Positions 1 through 8,307 of a DNA stretch of 34,890 nt are shown here, piece by piece. Under the pieces are notes generated by a model that did no database searches, was not told the DNA's origin, and worked only from the letters and a program-made list of their open reading frames with translations. Both the position numbers and the translations under genes were made by a program. Numbering within the stretch: the stretch's first letter is position 1; the number at the start of each line of letters is the position of its first letter. The stretch comes from Clostridia bacterium (GTDB lineage: Bacteria; Bacillota; Clostridia; Oscillospirales; Acutalibacteraceae): contig JAFXCH010000009.1 of assembly GCA_017516485.1 (NCBI GenBank), positions 1 through 34,890 of the forward strand, written 5' to 3'.

Positions 1-52
1 GATGAATATTTTACTTTTAAAATTTGCTTATAAATTTTTATCGGAATAAATA

Positions 53-80
53 TTGACATTGAAAATAAAGGTCGTATAAT
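53..80 (+). promoter_or_regulatory. Sigma-A-type promoter for the aminotransferase gene
   Basis: TTGACA at 53-58 and TATAAT at 75-80, separated by 16 bases. Both hexamers match the housekeeping consensus exactly. The start codon of the aminotransferase lies 35 bases after the -10 box, so the leader is short and leaves no room for a riboswitch. Confidence 0.8.
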
Positions 81-115
81 TGATTTATTAACTTATTGAA
101 ACGGAGCGAAAAGAA

Positions 116-1333
116 ATGAGAGAGATATTAAGATCCGATAAACTTGCAAACGTTCATTCCGATATAAGAGGTCCCGTATTTGTCGAGGCAATGCGAATGA
201 GAAAAGAAGGCATCGATGTTCTTCGTCTTAACACGGGTAACCCCGCAACGTTCGATTTCAAAATGCCCGACAGCGTTAGAAACGCTCTTATCAATAATGC
301 CGACAAGGCTGTTGCATACTGCGACCTCAAGGGTATGCCCGATGCAAGAGAATCCATTTGCGAATATCACAAGGGCAAAGGTATTGAAGGCATCACACCT
401 GACGATGTATTTATCGGTAACGGTGTAAGTGAGCTTGTAACAATGGCTCTGACTGCTCTGCTTAACTACGGCGATGAAATTCTTGTCCCTGCACCCGACT
501 ATTCACTGTGGACAAATTCTGTCTGGATTGCAGGCGCAAAGCCCGTACACTATATCTGTGATGAAGAGTCAAACTGGTATCCCGACATTAACGATATAAA
601 GTCCAAAATCACCCCCAAAACAAAGGCTCTCGTAATCATCAACCCCAATAACCCCACAGGCGCTCTTTACCCCAAGGAAGTTCTTGAGGAGCTTGTTGCC
701 GTTGCACGTGAGCACCAGCTTGTAATTTTCTCTGATGAAATTTATGACAGACTTGTTATGGATGACCTTGAGCATATTTCAACAGCTACTCTTGCTCCTG
801 ACCTTCTTGTCTGCACTATGAACGGTCTTTCAAAGTCACACATCATCTGCGGCTTCCGTTGCGGCTGGATGGTTGTAAGCGGTGCAAAGGAAAACGCAAA
901 AGACTTTATTGCCGGTCTTGTTCAGCTTTCCGCTATGCGTCTTTGCGCCAACGCGCTTATGCAGCTTGTAATTCCTGCTGCACTCAATGACCCGCAGAGC
1001 ACACGCGAAATGATTGTTCCCGGCGGCAGACTTTACGAGCAGAGAGAAGCAACCTGCCGTGAGCTTGAAAAGATTGACGGTATTTCATTTGTCAAGAACA
1101 GCGCTGCTTTCTATATTTTCCCCAAGCTCGATATAAAGAAGTTCAACATTACCGACGACCAGCAGTTTGCAATGGATTATCTGCACAGCAAGAACGTTAT
1201 GATTATTCCCGGCAGAGGCTTCAGCTGGGATAAGCCCGACCACTTCCGCATCGTTATGCTTCCCGAGCCCGAGAAGATTGCAAAGGCTATGCGCGACCTC
1301 GGCGATTTCCTCAAGGATTACCGCCAGAACTAA
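116..1333 (+). CDS. alaA: AlaA-type PLP-dependent aminotransferase
   Basis: A cytosolic fold-type I aminotransferase of 405 residues, likely making alanine from pyruvate and glutamate. The sequence follows the E. coli AlaA (YfbQ) pattern along its whole length: SDIRGPV near the N-terminus, LNTGNPATF, IGNGVSELV, the PAPDYSLW segment, INPNNPTGA and SDEIYD. The PLP-binding lysine is K240 in GLSKSH, and an arginine-rich GFRCGWM follows. The length is normal for the family. An ATG start follows a purine-rich GGAGCGAAAAG stretch and a consensus promoter. The gene stands alone: the stop codon overlaps the stop codon of the convergent gene at 1330. The AlaA subfamily is a resemblance call; another keto acid could be the preferred substrate. 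Confidence 0.88.
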   Translation: MREILRSDKLANVHSDIRGPVFVEAMRMRKEGIDVLRLNTGNPATFDFKMPDSVRNALINNADKAVAYCDLKGMPDARESICEYHKGKGIEGITPDDVFIGNGVSELVTMALTALLNYGDEILVPAPDYSLWTNSVWIAGAKPVHYICDEESNWYPDINDIKSKITPKTKALVIINPNNPTGALYPKEVLEELVAVAREHQLVIFSDEIYDRLVMDDLEHISTATLAPDLLVCTMNGLSKSHIICGFRCGWMVVSGAKENAKDFIAGLVQLSAMRLCANALMQLVIPAALNDPQSTREMIVPGGRLYEQREATCRELEKIDGISFVKNSAAFYIFPKLDIKKFNITDDQQFAMDYLHSKNVMIIPGRGFSWDKPDHFRIVMLPEPEKIAKAMRDLGDFLKDYRQN

Positions 1334-1641
1334 TCGTACGCTTCAATAAGCTGCTGCAATTCATCATCGGTTTGGATGTCTATTCCTGCCGTAAGCCTTT
1401 GCGCTTCGTTATCGGGCAGGGATTTCAGCGGACATTCGAGCACCTCAATCGGGTAGGTGCTGCCGAAGCTGAACACTGCAACGTTCCCGTTATATTCTTT
1501 TACGGTATATTTATATCCGACGGCTGTATTTTCGCTGTCGGATATATTTTTTTGTCCACCGTTTTCTGTTTTTATAATCGTGCCTCCGATTACACCGATA
1601 CTAAGGCAAAGTGCAAATATCAGAATAAGCCTGCGTTTCAT
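1330..1641 (-). CDS. Small secreted or membrane-anchored protein, BofC C-terminal-domain-like
   Basis: About 103 residues when started at the ATG at 1641, which has an AAGGGTGAT ribosome binding site; an upstream in-frame ATG at 1668 lacks one. Residues 2-21 are a basic then hydrophobic segment (KRRLILIFALCLSIGVIGG), a signal peptide or single anchor. The C-terminal half (YTVKEYNGNVAVF, then SLPDNEAQRLTAGI and an acidic end) resembles the BofC C-terminal domain in small Clostridia proteins. In Bacillus, BofC modulates intercompartmental signalling during sporulation; whether this short version does so is inference. It is the only gene in the window that terminates with TAG. Its stop overlaps the convergent alaA stop, and no terminator is visible between them. 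Confidence 0.6.
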   Translation of the reverse strand: MKRRLILIFALCLSIGVIGGTIIKTENGGQKNISDSENTAVGYKYTVKEYNGNVAVFSFGSTYPIEVLECPLKSLPDNEAQRLTAGIDIQTDDELQQLIEAYD

Positions 1642-1737
1642 AATATCACCCTTAATATTTTTTAACATAAGTATTGCTCGGTTTACAGGTGAATATTAAA
1701 GATATTTTGAAAATACACTTTATTTTTCAGAAATCTA

Positions 1738-1746
1738 TGATATAAT
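1738..1746 (+). promoter_or_regulatory. Extended -10 promoter for the PBP gene
   Basis: TGATATAAT at 1738-1746 is an exact extended -10 element (TGnTATAAT). The -35 region has no good match (an AT-rich ACTTTAT lies near 1717), which is usual for extended -10 promoters. It lies 55 bases upstream of the chosen PBP start. Confidence 0.5.
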
Positions 1747-1800
1747 AAGGTAGATTAATATGGCTTAATATACTTGTTCACGATTAATCGAGGTGTCACA

Positions 1801-4008
1801 ATGAAAGGAAACTCAAATAACGTAAAGAAAAAGAGCGGTCTGAGCATCAGCAAAAAGACGGTTATTATTTCCGTTCTTGCTTTTTGTATGCTTACGGCAA
1901 TTATTGTCTGCGGCTATGTGTTTGCTTATATGTCTTCCGTTGTTAACGGCGATATGGTTATTGACCTTAACGATTACAAGGCCAATCAGAGCCAGACTTC
2001 AATAATTTACGCCTACGATGAAGACGGTCAGATTTATGAAATGCAACGCCTTCACGGCACGGAAAACAGAATTTACGTCAGCCTTGATGAAATTCCCAAG
2101 CACCTTCAGGATGCGTTTATTGCGCTTGAGGATGCTCGTTTCCCCAAGCACAGGGGCGTTGACTGGATTCGTTTTATTGCAGTTTTCGTCAAAGACCAGC
2201 TTTCTACCGGCGGCTCAACGATTACTCAGCAGCTCGTTAAAAACCTTACCGATGAGCGTGATGCAACCTTTGTGCGTAAATTCAAGGAAATATGCTATGC
2301 GCTTAACCTTGAAAAGCATTTTGACAAGGACGAAATTCTTGAGGCATATCTTAATACTCTTTACCTCGGCGAGGGCTGTTACGGCGTAAAAACCGCCTGT
2401 GAGGTATATTTCGGCAAGGATGTAACCCAAATCAACCTTGCGGAGGCTGCTTGTATTGCCTCCATAACAAAAGCACCGTACAAGTATGACCCGCTTATCA
2501 ATCCTGAAGATAATGAGGAACGACGCGAAGAAAAATGCCTCACAGCTATGCTTGAGGAAGGTTATATTGACCAGGCGCTATATGACGAAGCTGTTGCACA
2601 CGAAATAATTTTTACTAACAGCGAAAACTACGTGCCCGACAAGAAAAATGAAGAAGAAAAAGCCACGGGCACTTCCGATATCTGGAGCTTTTACACCGAC
2701 TATATCGTTGACTGTCTGTACGATCAGTTTATGAACGAGTACGATATGACCGAACGCCAGGCAACACAGAAGATATATTACGGCGGCCTTAAGATTTACG
2801 CCGCCGTTGACCCCGAAATACAGGAAATCGTCGAAGACGTTTACTATAACCGCAAGACCTTCCCGAACGAATCGGGAAAGGATGTCAAAGCACAGTCCGC
2901 TATCACTATTATGGATTATTCGGGCAGGGTTGTTGCAATCTGCGGTGAAGCCGGCGAAAAGACGAGGAACAGAGGTCTTAACCGTGCCTCCGATTCACCC
3001 AGACAGCCCGGTTCATCCATTAAACCGCTCAGCGTTTACGCACCTGCCGTTGAAGAGGGTATTCTGACCTGGTCAACGCTTTATCTTGACAAAGCCTTTG
3101 CTTATCAGGGCAAACAGTGGCCTAAAAACTACACCGGCGATAAGGGCACGGGTGCTTCCGTAACCGTACAGAATGCTCTTGCACGCTCGCTCAACACTGT
3201 TCCCGCAAGAATTGCTTACTATGATCTGGGCCTCAAAAAATCTTATCAGTACCTTACCGAAAGGTTTATGATTTCTACTGCCAATCCGCAGGCAGACGTA
3301 GCACCGGCACCGCTTGCAACGGGTGCTATGAACGTCGGTATAACCACGCTTGAAATGGCGGCGGCTTACGCTGTTTTTGGTAACGGCGGCGTTTACCACG
3401 AGCCCTACTGTTATTATAAAGTTACCAACAGCGACGGCTCAACTGTTTATTTTGACAATACCGTAAATAACGGCGTTCAGTCCATCAGCGCCGAAACCGC
3501 AGACATTATGTGCGAGCTTCTTCAGACAGTTACAACCTCAAGTGTCGGTACGGGTACCCGCTACAAGGTAAGCGGCTTCCAGACTATGGCAAAGACCGGT
3601 ACAACAACAGATGATTACGACCGTTGGTTTGTCGGCGGTACACCGTATTACGTTGCGGCTGTATGGTACGGCTATGACCTTAACAAAACCGTTTCAAACG
3701 TCAGCGGTAACCCCTCTGGTAAGCTTTTTGCCGAGATTATGAACAGAGCACATAAGGGTCTTCCCGAAAAATCCTTCCCGAAATCAAGCCTTACCACTGA
3801 AAAGAAATACTGCACGAAAACCGGCTTGCTTGCAGGTGAAAACTGTCCTTCAACTGCAACTGGCTGGTACTCAATCAAGAAACTGCCGAAGACCTGTACA
3901 AGCTGCACCGGTACTCCTCATAACGAATCGAAAACGGAAAACTCAGGTATCCTTGAGGAAATCACTAACGCTCTCGATTCGCTCGGCAATCTTATTCCGA
4001 TAAATTAA
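1801..4008 (+). CDS. ponA: Class A penicillin-binding protein (PBP1a): glycosyltransferase and transpeptidase
   Basis: Bifunctional peptidoglycan synthase of about 735 residues acting outside the membrane. A cytoplasmic basic N-terminus precedes one membrane anchor (about residues 22-44). The GT51 glycosyltransferase domain follows, with the catalytic Glu at about 110 in EDARFPKHRGVDW, then GGSTITQQLVKN and YLNTLYLGEGCYG. The transpeptidase domain has the acylated serine at S405 (SSIK, with K408), an SLN motif downstream, and KTGTT at about 598-602. The C-terminal tail is rich in cysteine, lysine and threonine. The ATG at 1801 was preferred over the GTG/TTG-type start at 1774 because GAGGTGT lies 4-9 bases before it. 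It is transcribed alone from the extended -10 promoter and ends at the terminator at 4021. Confidence 0.93.
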   Translation: MKGNSNNVKKKSGLSISKKTVIISVLAFCMLTAIIVCGYVFAYMSSVVNGDMVIDLNDYKANQSQTSIIYAYDEDGQIYEMQRLHGTENRIYVSLDEIPKHLQDAFIALEDARFPKHRGVDWIRFIAVFVKDQLSTGGSTITQQLVKNLTDERDATFVRKFKEICYALNLEKHFDKDEILEAYLNTLYLGEGCYGVKTACEVYFGKDVTQINLAEAACIASITKAPYKYDPLINPEDNEERREEKCLTAMLEEGYIDQALYDEAVAHEIIFTNSENYVPDKKNEEEKATGTSDIWSFYTDYIVDCLYDQFMNEYDMTERQATQKIYYGGLKIYAAVDPEIQEIVEDVYYNRKTFPNESGKDVKAQSAITIMDYSGRVVAICGEAGEKTRNRGLNRASDSPRQPGSSIKPLSVYAPAVEEGILTWSTLYLDKAFAYQGKQWPKNYTGDKGTGASVTVQNALARSLNTVPARIAYYDLGLKKSYQYLTERFMISTANPQADVAPAPLATGAMNVGITTLEMAAAYAVFGNGGVYHEPYCYYKVTNSDGSTVYFDNTVNNGVQSISAETADIMCELLQTVTTSSVGTGTRYKVSGFQTMAKTGTTTDDYDRWFVGGTPYYVAAVWYGYDLNKTVSNVSGNPSGKLFAEIMNRAHKGLPEKSFPKSSLTTEKKYCTKTGLLAGENCPSTATGWYSIKKLPKTCTSCTGTPHNESKTENSGILEEITNALDSLGNLIPIN

Positions 4009-4052
4009 AGAAAGGTCTGAGGGACTGTTTGTTCTAAACAGTCCCTTTCTTT
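4007..4052 (+). terminator. Intrinsic terminator after the PBP gene, abutting ruvX
   Basis: GGGACTGTTT (4021-4030) pairs perfectly with AAACAGTCCC (4036-4045) around a 5-base loop, followed by TTTCTTT. An alternative longer fold exists: AAAGAAAGG (4007-4015) is exactly complementary to CCTTTCTTT (4044-4052), so the U-tract can pair with the A-tract. The ruvX ATG is only 12 bases past the main stem. Confidence 0.85.
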
Positions 4053-4057
4053 GAAAA

Positions 4058-4474
4058 ATGATTATTTTAAGTGTTGATTACGGCGATGCAAGAACGGGTG
4101 TAGCTGTGTGTGACAAGCTTGAAATGCTGGCTTCACCCGTAACGGTTATTAATGAAAAATATGAGCCTAAGCTGATTAATGCTCTTTTGGAAATTATTAA
4201 ATCAAAAAAGCCTGAGCTAATAGTCGTCGGTCTGCCTAAAAATATGGACGGCTCACTCGGCTTCAGAGCTGATGCCTGCACTCAGTTTGCCGAGCATCTT
4301 AAGGAAGCTTGCGGTATTGAAACGGTTATGTGGGACGAAAGGCTTACGAGCGTTATTGCTCACAGGCAGCTTCACGCCGCAGGAAAAAGGGAAAAACAGC
4401 ACAAAGGAATTGTTGATGCGGCTGCGGCAGTTGAAATACTTCAAAGCTTTATTGACAGCAGAAGGCGCAAATAA
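4058..4474 (+). CDS. ruvX: RuvX/YqgF-family Holliday junction resolvase-like nuclease
   Basis: A 138-residue RNase H-fold protein of the YqgF family, implicated in Holliday junction resolution and/or 16S rRNA 5'-end processing. Seen motifs: the N-terminal LSVDYGDARTGVAV with the first catalytic Asp, the central VVGLPKNMDGS, a WDERLTS segment, and the C-terminal DAAAAVEIL with the last acidic residue. The length is typical. The ATG at 4058 must be the start, since a TGA lies two codons upstream and the next ATG would delete the active site. No Shine-Dalgarno sequence sits in the 12 bases between the terminator hairpin and this ATG. The VanZ-like gene follows after 2 bases. Confidence 0.9.
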   Translation: MIILSVDYGDARTGVAVCDKLEMLASPVTVINEKYEPKLINALLEIIKSKKPELIVVGLPKNMDGSLGFRADACTQFAEHLKEACGIETVMWDERLTSVIAHRQLHAAGKREKQHKGIVDAAAAVEILQSFIDSRRRK

Positions 4475-4476
4475 CA

Positions 4477-5337
4477 ATGAAAAAGCTATTTAATTCTAAA
4501 CTGATTTTTTTAATTCAGGTGCTGCTTGCCTCAGCTTGCTTTATTTTGCTTTCACTTCCTGTATTCAATATGACGGGGCTGATTATAAAACCGCTTTTGA
4601 TTTGCGTTATCGGCGGTGCTGCTGTAAGCTTTGTGCTGTCTTTCCTGCCGAAAGGTGAAGCGGTATGCGGCTGCGGTTTACTTGTGTTTGTCGTTTTCTG
4701 GGCGGTGTTTTCGTTTATCGGCGAGCTAAAACTGCAAATTGCTCACGGATTTCCCGGGAAATGGATTGAGTTCTTTTATTTTGATAAGCTCCTGATGGTC
4801 GGCACAATCTGGCTTGCCGCCGTTTCTGTATTTGCGCTTATGCGTCTGCTTGGTAAAAAAGCGGAAGAAGAATACATCTTATTCTTTAAAACGAGTTCAG
4901 CCGCATTCATTGTGTTTTATTCATTCCTGCTGATATATTCCTTCGTACTGATTAGGCTTGAAAAAGGTGTGTACCCTTTGAATTGGGTACCCTTTAACAC
5001 AATAAACGAGTATATTTCCGATTATTCAAGCATACCGTACGAAGTGTTTATGATGTTCTTCGGCAATCTTCTGTATTTTACGCCGCTCGGTCTTATTTTT
5101 TATCTTATTTTAAAGAAACGCAAGGCGGTCATTCGGGTGATTGTTATTTCCGTCTTTCCGCTTGCGGCGTTTTCTCTGCTGGAATTTTCACAGTATTTTT
5201 TTCAGAACGGTTTCTGCGAATTTGACGATATGATGATGAATTCCGTTGGCTTCTGGCTTGGCGCTTTGTCGGGCGTTATTGCAGATGCTCTTGTAAAAAA
5301 AGCGACAAACGGCAGATATACTTCTATTTGGAAATGA
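4477..5337 (+). CDS. VanZ-like family membrane protein
   Basis: A 286-residue polytopic membrane protein with about seven hydrophobic segments. The C-terminal half carries the VanZ-like signature: NWVPFNTI, then GNLLYFTPLGLIFYLIL, then SLLEFSQYFF and FDDMMMNSVGFWLGAL, in the family's usual order and spacing. VanZ itself gives low-level teicoplanin resistance, but most VanZ-like proteins have no assigned role, so no drug phenotype should be inferred. The N-terminal 150 residues are hydrophobic and specific to this protein. The gene starts 2 bases after ruvX stops and probably shares its transcript. Confidence 0.75.
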   Translation: MKKLFNSKLIFLIQVLLASACFILLSLPVFNMTGLIIKPLLICVIGGAAVSFVLSFLPKGEAVCGCGLLVFVVFWAVFSFIGELKLQIAHGFPGKWIEFFYFDKLLMVGTIWLAAVSVFALMRLLGKKAEEEYILFFKTSSAAFIVFYSFLLIYSFVLIRLEKGVYPLNWVPFNTINEYISDYSSIPYEVFMMFFGNLLYFTPLGLIFYLILKKRKAVIRVIVISVFPLAAFSLLEFSQYFFQNGFCEFDDMMMNSVGFWLGALSGVIADALVKKATNGRYTSIWK

Positions 5338-5381
5338 AATAAAATTTAAGCTTTAAACATACCTATCTGTGAGGTGTGTTT

Positions 5382-6080
5382 ATGAAACGATTGTTAATAG
5401 GAGTTTTTTCAGTTTGTACCGTTTTGCTTTGCTGTGCCGTATCCGCCTTCGTTAATAACAAGAGTGATACTGCTTCGGCAAATCCTGCCGACGAAGGACT
5501 TTATATTATTATTGATGCAGGTCACGGCGGTATGGATTCGGGCACGTGTGCCGCAGACGGAACGAGAGAAAAAGACATCAACCTGTCTGTTGCCAATAAG
5601 CTAAATTCATTTCTCCTGGCATCAGGCTATAAAACGGTAATGCTTCGCTGTAGTGATGAGCTGATAGGTGACAACTCGCTTTCGACAGTCAGAGCACGCA
5701 AGGTTTCCGACATCAGAAAAAGGCTCGAAATCGCGGAAAGCTATCCCGATTCAGTACTTATCAGCATACATCAGAATTATTATTCTGTACCCAAGTACAG
5801 CGGAGCTCAGGTGTTTTATTCTCCTAATTCCCCAAAAAGCAGCGTTCTTGCACAGTCGGTGCAGGACAGCATAGTAGCTTCTTTACAGCCCGAAAACAAT
5901 AGAAAAGTCAAGGCTGTCGGAACAAATATTTACTTACTGTATAATTGCACAAGACCTGCAATTATGGTCGAGTGCGGATTTTTATCCAATACTCAAGAAA
6001 CAGAAAAACTGAAAACAGACAGCTATCAGACACAGATGGCGTTATCAATAATGCAAGGAATAATAAATTATCTGGAGTGA
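5382..6080 (+). CDS. cwlD: N-acetylmuramoyl-L-alanine amidase, CwlD type
   Basis: A secreted Amidase_3 zinc amidase of about 232 residues. An N-terminal signal or anchor (RLLIGVFSVCTVLLCCAVSA) is followed by a short linker and the catalytic domain, with the zinc ligands in IIDAGHGGMDSG, the Glu in REKDINL, ISIHQNYY and the C-terminal MVECGFLSN glutamate. Single-domain size and the GAQVFYSPNSP, IYLLYNCTRPA features match CwlD, which in Bacillus removes peptide side chains on the way to muramic-delta-lactam in spore cortex. The ATG at 5382 was chosen because GAGGTG lies 5 bases before it; the GTG at 5376 is part of that site. radA begins 4 bases after its stop. Confidence 0.85.
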   Translation: MKRLLIGVFSVCTVLLCCAVSAFVNNKSDTASANPADEGLYIIIDAGHGGMDSGTCAADGTREKDINLSVANKLNSFLLASGYKTVMLRCSDELIGDNSLSTVRARKVSDIRKRLEIAESYPDSVLISIHQNYYSVPKYSGAQVFYSPNSPKSSVLAQSVQDSIVASLQPENNRKVKAVGTNIYLLYNCTRPAIMVECGFLSNTQETEKLKTDSYQTQMALSIMQGIINYLE

Positions 6081-6084
6081 TAAT

Positions 6085-7101
6085 ATGGCTAAAGCAAAAT
6101 CATTATATATTTGTTCGGCGTGCGGCTATGAGTCGGCAAAGTGGTACGGCTGCTGTCCCGGCTGCGGTGAATGGAACTCGATGAATGAGGAAATCATATC
6201 GCAAAATGTTGCAGCACGGGCAGGCGGCGTCAGAGCAGCGTCTGCAAAAAAGCTGAACGAAATTGAGAACGATGCTTCTGTCAGATATTCAACCGGTATG
6301 AACGAGCTTGACCGTGTTCTCGGCGGCGGTATCGTTAAAGGCTCGCTTGTACTTCTGAGCGGTGACCCCGGCATAGGCAAGTCCACGCTTTTATTACAGA
6401 TTTGCAAAACCCTCAGCGACAAATTAAACATTCTGTATATTTCAGGTGAAGAGTCTGCACATCAGATAAAGCTTCGTGCTGAGCGACTCGGAGTCAGCAA
6501 TACACGGCTTTCGATTATGTGCGAAATCGATGTGCTTGCAATTACGGAATACATACGGCAGAATAAGCCGGATTTAGTCTTTGTCGATTCGGTACAGACT
6601 ATGGATTATGCCGAAGTAAATTCTTCTCCCGGCAGCGTAACACAGGTCAGAGAATCTGCAAACGTTTTTATGCGTACCGCAAAATCACTCGGTATACCGA
6701 TTGTACTTGTCGGCCACGTCAATAAAGACGGTAATATTGCAGGCCCCAAGGTGCTTGAGCATATCGTTGATGCCGTGCTTTATTTTGAAGGCAACAGAAA
6801 TTTTTCATACAGAATACTTCGTGCTGTCAAAAACCGCTACGGCTCAACCAATGAGATTGGTGTTTTTGAAATGCGTGACAGGGGACTGGCTGAGGTTGAA
6901 AACCCGTCGCTTATGCTGATTTCTGGCAAACCTAAAAACGCGTCCGGCTCCTGCATTGCCTGCACTATGGAGGGCTCAAGACCGATTATGGCGGAGGTGC
7001 AGGCGCTCGTAACACCTACAGGCTTCGGAAACCCCAGAAGAATGTGTACAGGCTTTGATTACAACCGTGCCGCAATGATTCTTGCCGTGCTTGAGAAATA
7101 G
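6085..7101 (+). CDS. radA: DNA repair protein RadA/Sms, N-terminal and ATPase part, cut by an in-frame amber codon
   Basis: RadA is a RecA-like helicase that promotes branch migration in recombination. Seen here: a zinc finger with C10, C13, C24 and C27; Walker A GDPGIGKST at 93-101; a Walker B-like LVFVDSVQT; and KNRYG at 249-253, a variant of the RadA-specific KNRFG motif. Translation ends after LAVLEK at a TAG (7099-7101). RadA proteins normally run on without a break into the C-terminal Lon-like domain, and that domain follows here in the same frame (7102-7446). Typical RadA is about 450 residues; the two parts together give about 453 codons. A single A-to-T change in an AGG arginine codon would explain the stop. 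Product activity is uncertain. Confidence 0.9.
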   Translation: MAKAKSLYICSACGYESAKWYGCCPGCGEWNSMNEEIISQNVAARAGGVRAASAKKLNEIENDASVRYSTGMNELDRVLGGGIVKGSLVLLSGDPGIGKSTLLLQICKTLSDKLNILYISGEESAHQIKLRAERLGVSNTRLSIMCEIDVLAITEYIRQNKPDLVFVDSVQTMDYAEVNSSPGSVTQVRESANVFMRTAKSLGIPIVLVGHVNKDGNIAGPKVLEHIVDAVLYFEGNRNFSYRILRAVKNRYGSTNEIGVFEMRDRGLAEVENPSLMLISGKPKNASGSCIACTMEGSRPIMAEVQALVTPTGFGNPRRMCTGFDYNRAAMILAVLEK

Positions 7102-7446
7102 GCAGGTTATTTTTTCGGTACTATGGATACCTACATCAATATTGTCGGAGGTCTTAAAATTGACGAGCCTGCAACAGACCTTTCGGTTGCAATGGCACTC
7201 GTTTCAAGCCTTAAGGATACGGTTGTTGCCGACGATACGCTTGCCTTCGGTGAAATTGGTCTTGCAGGCGAAATCAGAGGTGTAAACAACTGCGAACAGC
7301 GTGTGAAAGAGGCAATAAGGCTTGGCTTTTCACGTTGTATAATACCTCGCCACAATCTCAGGAATCTTTCCTCAGATATATGCGTCGATACTGAAATCAT
7401 AGGTGTCAGAAACATACGTGAAGCCTTTGAGGCACTTGTGAAATGA
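7102..7446 (+). pseudogene. radA: C-terminal Lon-like domain of RadA, downstream of the amber codon
   Basis: This reading frame continues radA directly after the TAG at 7099-7101 with AGYFFGTMDTYINIVGG and KIDEPATDLSVA. The end is the family's GEIGLAGEIRGVNNCEQRVKEA and IIPRHNLRNL. All of this is normal RadA C-terminus, and there is no frameshift. An internal ATG at 7123 could start a 107-residue fragment, but I see no ribosome binding site for it. The last codon overlaps the next gene's start (ATGA at 7443-7446), so the original operon structure is intact. Either the gene is recently inactivated, or the codon is read through, or it is a sequencing error. Confidence 0.8.
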
Positions 7447-8195
7447 GCGGATATTCATTTTTAAAAAAGCCTAATTTACCGGACGGAAAAGTTGTTCACG
7501 CCGTTGTTTCGGCGCAGTATCCGCAGATTGTTTTAGAGCTTGAAAAATCGGGCGTTGTGCCGGTTACCGTTACAAGCTGTGAAAACGTACTATTTCCTCT
7601 TCGCAACCACGCAGATATGCTTTTTACATATCTCGGAAACGGAGTTTTTGCCGCTGAAAAAAGCCAGAATAAATTAATTAATCAGCTTAAAAGCCTCAAT
7701 GCTGACTGTGTTAGTGACAGCATTCATTTAAATCCGGTTTATCCGTCGGATATATTGCTTAACTGCTGTATAATCGGCGAAAGCATTATCTGTAAAAGTG
7801 ACGTTACTCCTGATTTTCTGAAGAACGGAAGAAGAGTAATTGACGTAAAGCAAGGTTACGCAAAATGCTCCTGCGTTCCCGTTGATGAAAATTCGCTGAT
7901 AACCGATGACCCGTCAATCCATATTGCGGCTGTCGCTTCGGGAATTGATGCTTTGCTTGTCCGAAAGGGCAGCGTTATGCTGGAGGGCTTTGATACGGGC
8001 TTTATCGGCGGCTGCTGCGGTAAGCTGACAAAAGACGTTCTCGCTTTCTGCGGTGATGTGAAAAAGCACGCCGACTATGAGCTCATTAATTCGTTTCTGC
8101 GTGAACGTAGCGTTTATCCGCTTTCACTTTCAGGCGGTGATTTAACCGATATCGGCTCAATTATACCTGTTACCAACGTTTTAACTGCACCGTAA
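7443..8195 (+). CDS. DUF6873-like protein, possible guanidino-modifying-enzyme fold
   Basis: A 250-residue soluble protein without signal peptide. I recognise it only loosely: conserved-looking blocks such as HADMLFTYLGNGVF, VKQGYAKCS, ITDDPSIHIA, GFIGGCCGKL and LTDIGSIIPV recall a Clostridia family annotated as DUF6873 with a GME (agmatine/arginine deiminase-like) fold. The His-Ala-Asp, the Asp-Asp and the paired cysteines at about 196-197 could be catalytic, but this is inference. Its ATG overlaps the radA stop as ATGA, so it is probably translationally coupled to radA. Its own stop codon lies inside the 5' arm of the terminator at 8183. Confidence 0.55.
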   Translation: MSGYSFLKKPNLPDGKVVHAVVSAQYPQIVLELEKSGVVPVTVTSCENVLFPLRNHADMLFTYLGNGVFAAEKSQNKLINQLKSLNADCVSDSIHLNPVYPSDILLNCCIIGESIICKSDVTPDFLKNGRRVIDVKQGYAKCSCVPVDENSLITDDPSIHIAAVASGIDALLVRKGSVMLEGFDTGFIGGCCGKLTKDVLAFCGDVKKHADYELINSFLRERSVYPLSLSGGDLTDIGSIIPVTNVLTAP

Positions 8196-8219
8196 ACTGA
8201 CGGTGCAGTTAATTTTTTG
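8183..8219 (+). terminator. Strong intrinsic terminator after the cwlD-radA-DUF6873 run
   Basis: AACTGCACCGT (8183-8193) pairs perfectly with ACGGTGCAGTT (8200-8210) around a 6-base loop and is followed by AATTTTTT. The upstream stop codon is inside the structure. Confidence 0.92.
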
Positions 8220-8249
8220 CCGTGTTATGGTTGTGTCCGAAAATTTTTA

Positions 8250-8278
8250 TTGCATAAAATAAAAATAAGTGTTATAAT
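8250..8278 (+). promoter_or_regulatory. Probable promoter for recJ-relA
   Basis: TATAAT at 8273-8278 is exact. A weak -35 (TTGCAT at 8250-8255) lies 17 bases upstream. It sits between a strong terminator and the recJ start, where a promoter is expected. Confidence 0.6.
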
Positions 8279-8307
8279 TTAAAAATATTACTTAAGGTGG
8301 TGAAACA

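Noticed and set aside
4477-5337. Calling the VanZ-like gene a glycopeptide resistance determinant
   Set aside because: No vanH, vanA, vanX or vanRS genes are nearby, and VanZ-like proteins are widespread with other or unknown roles.
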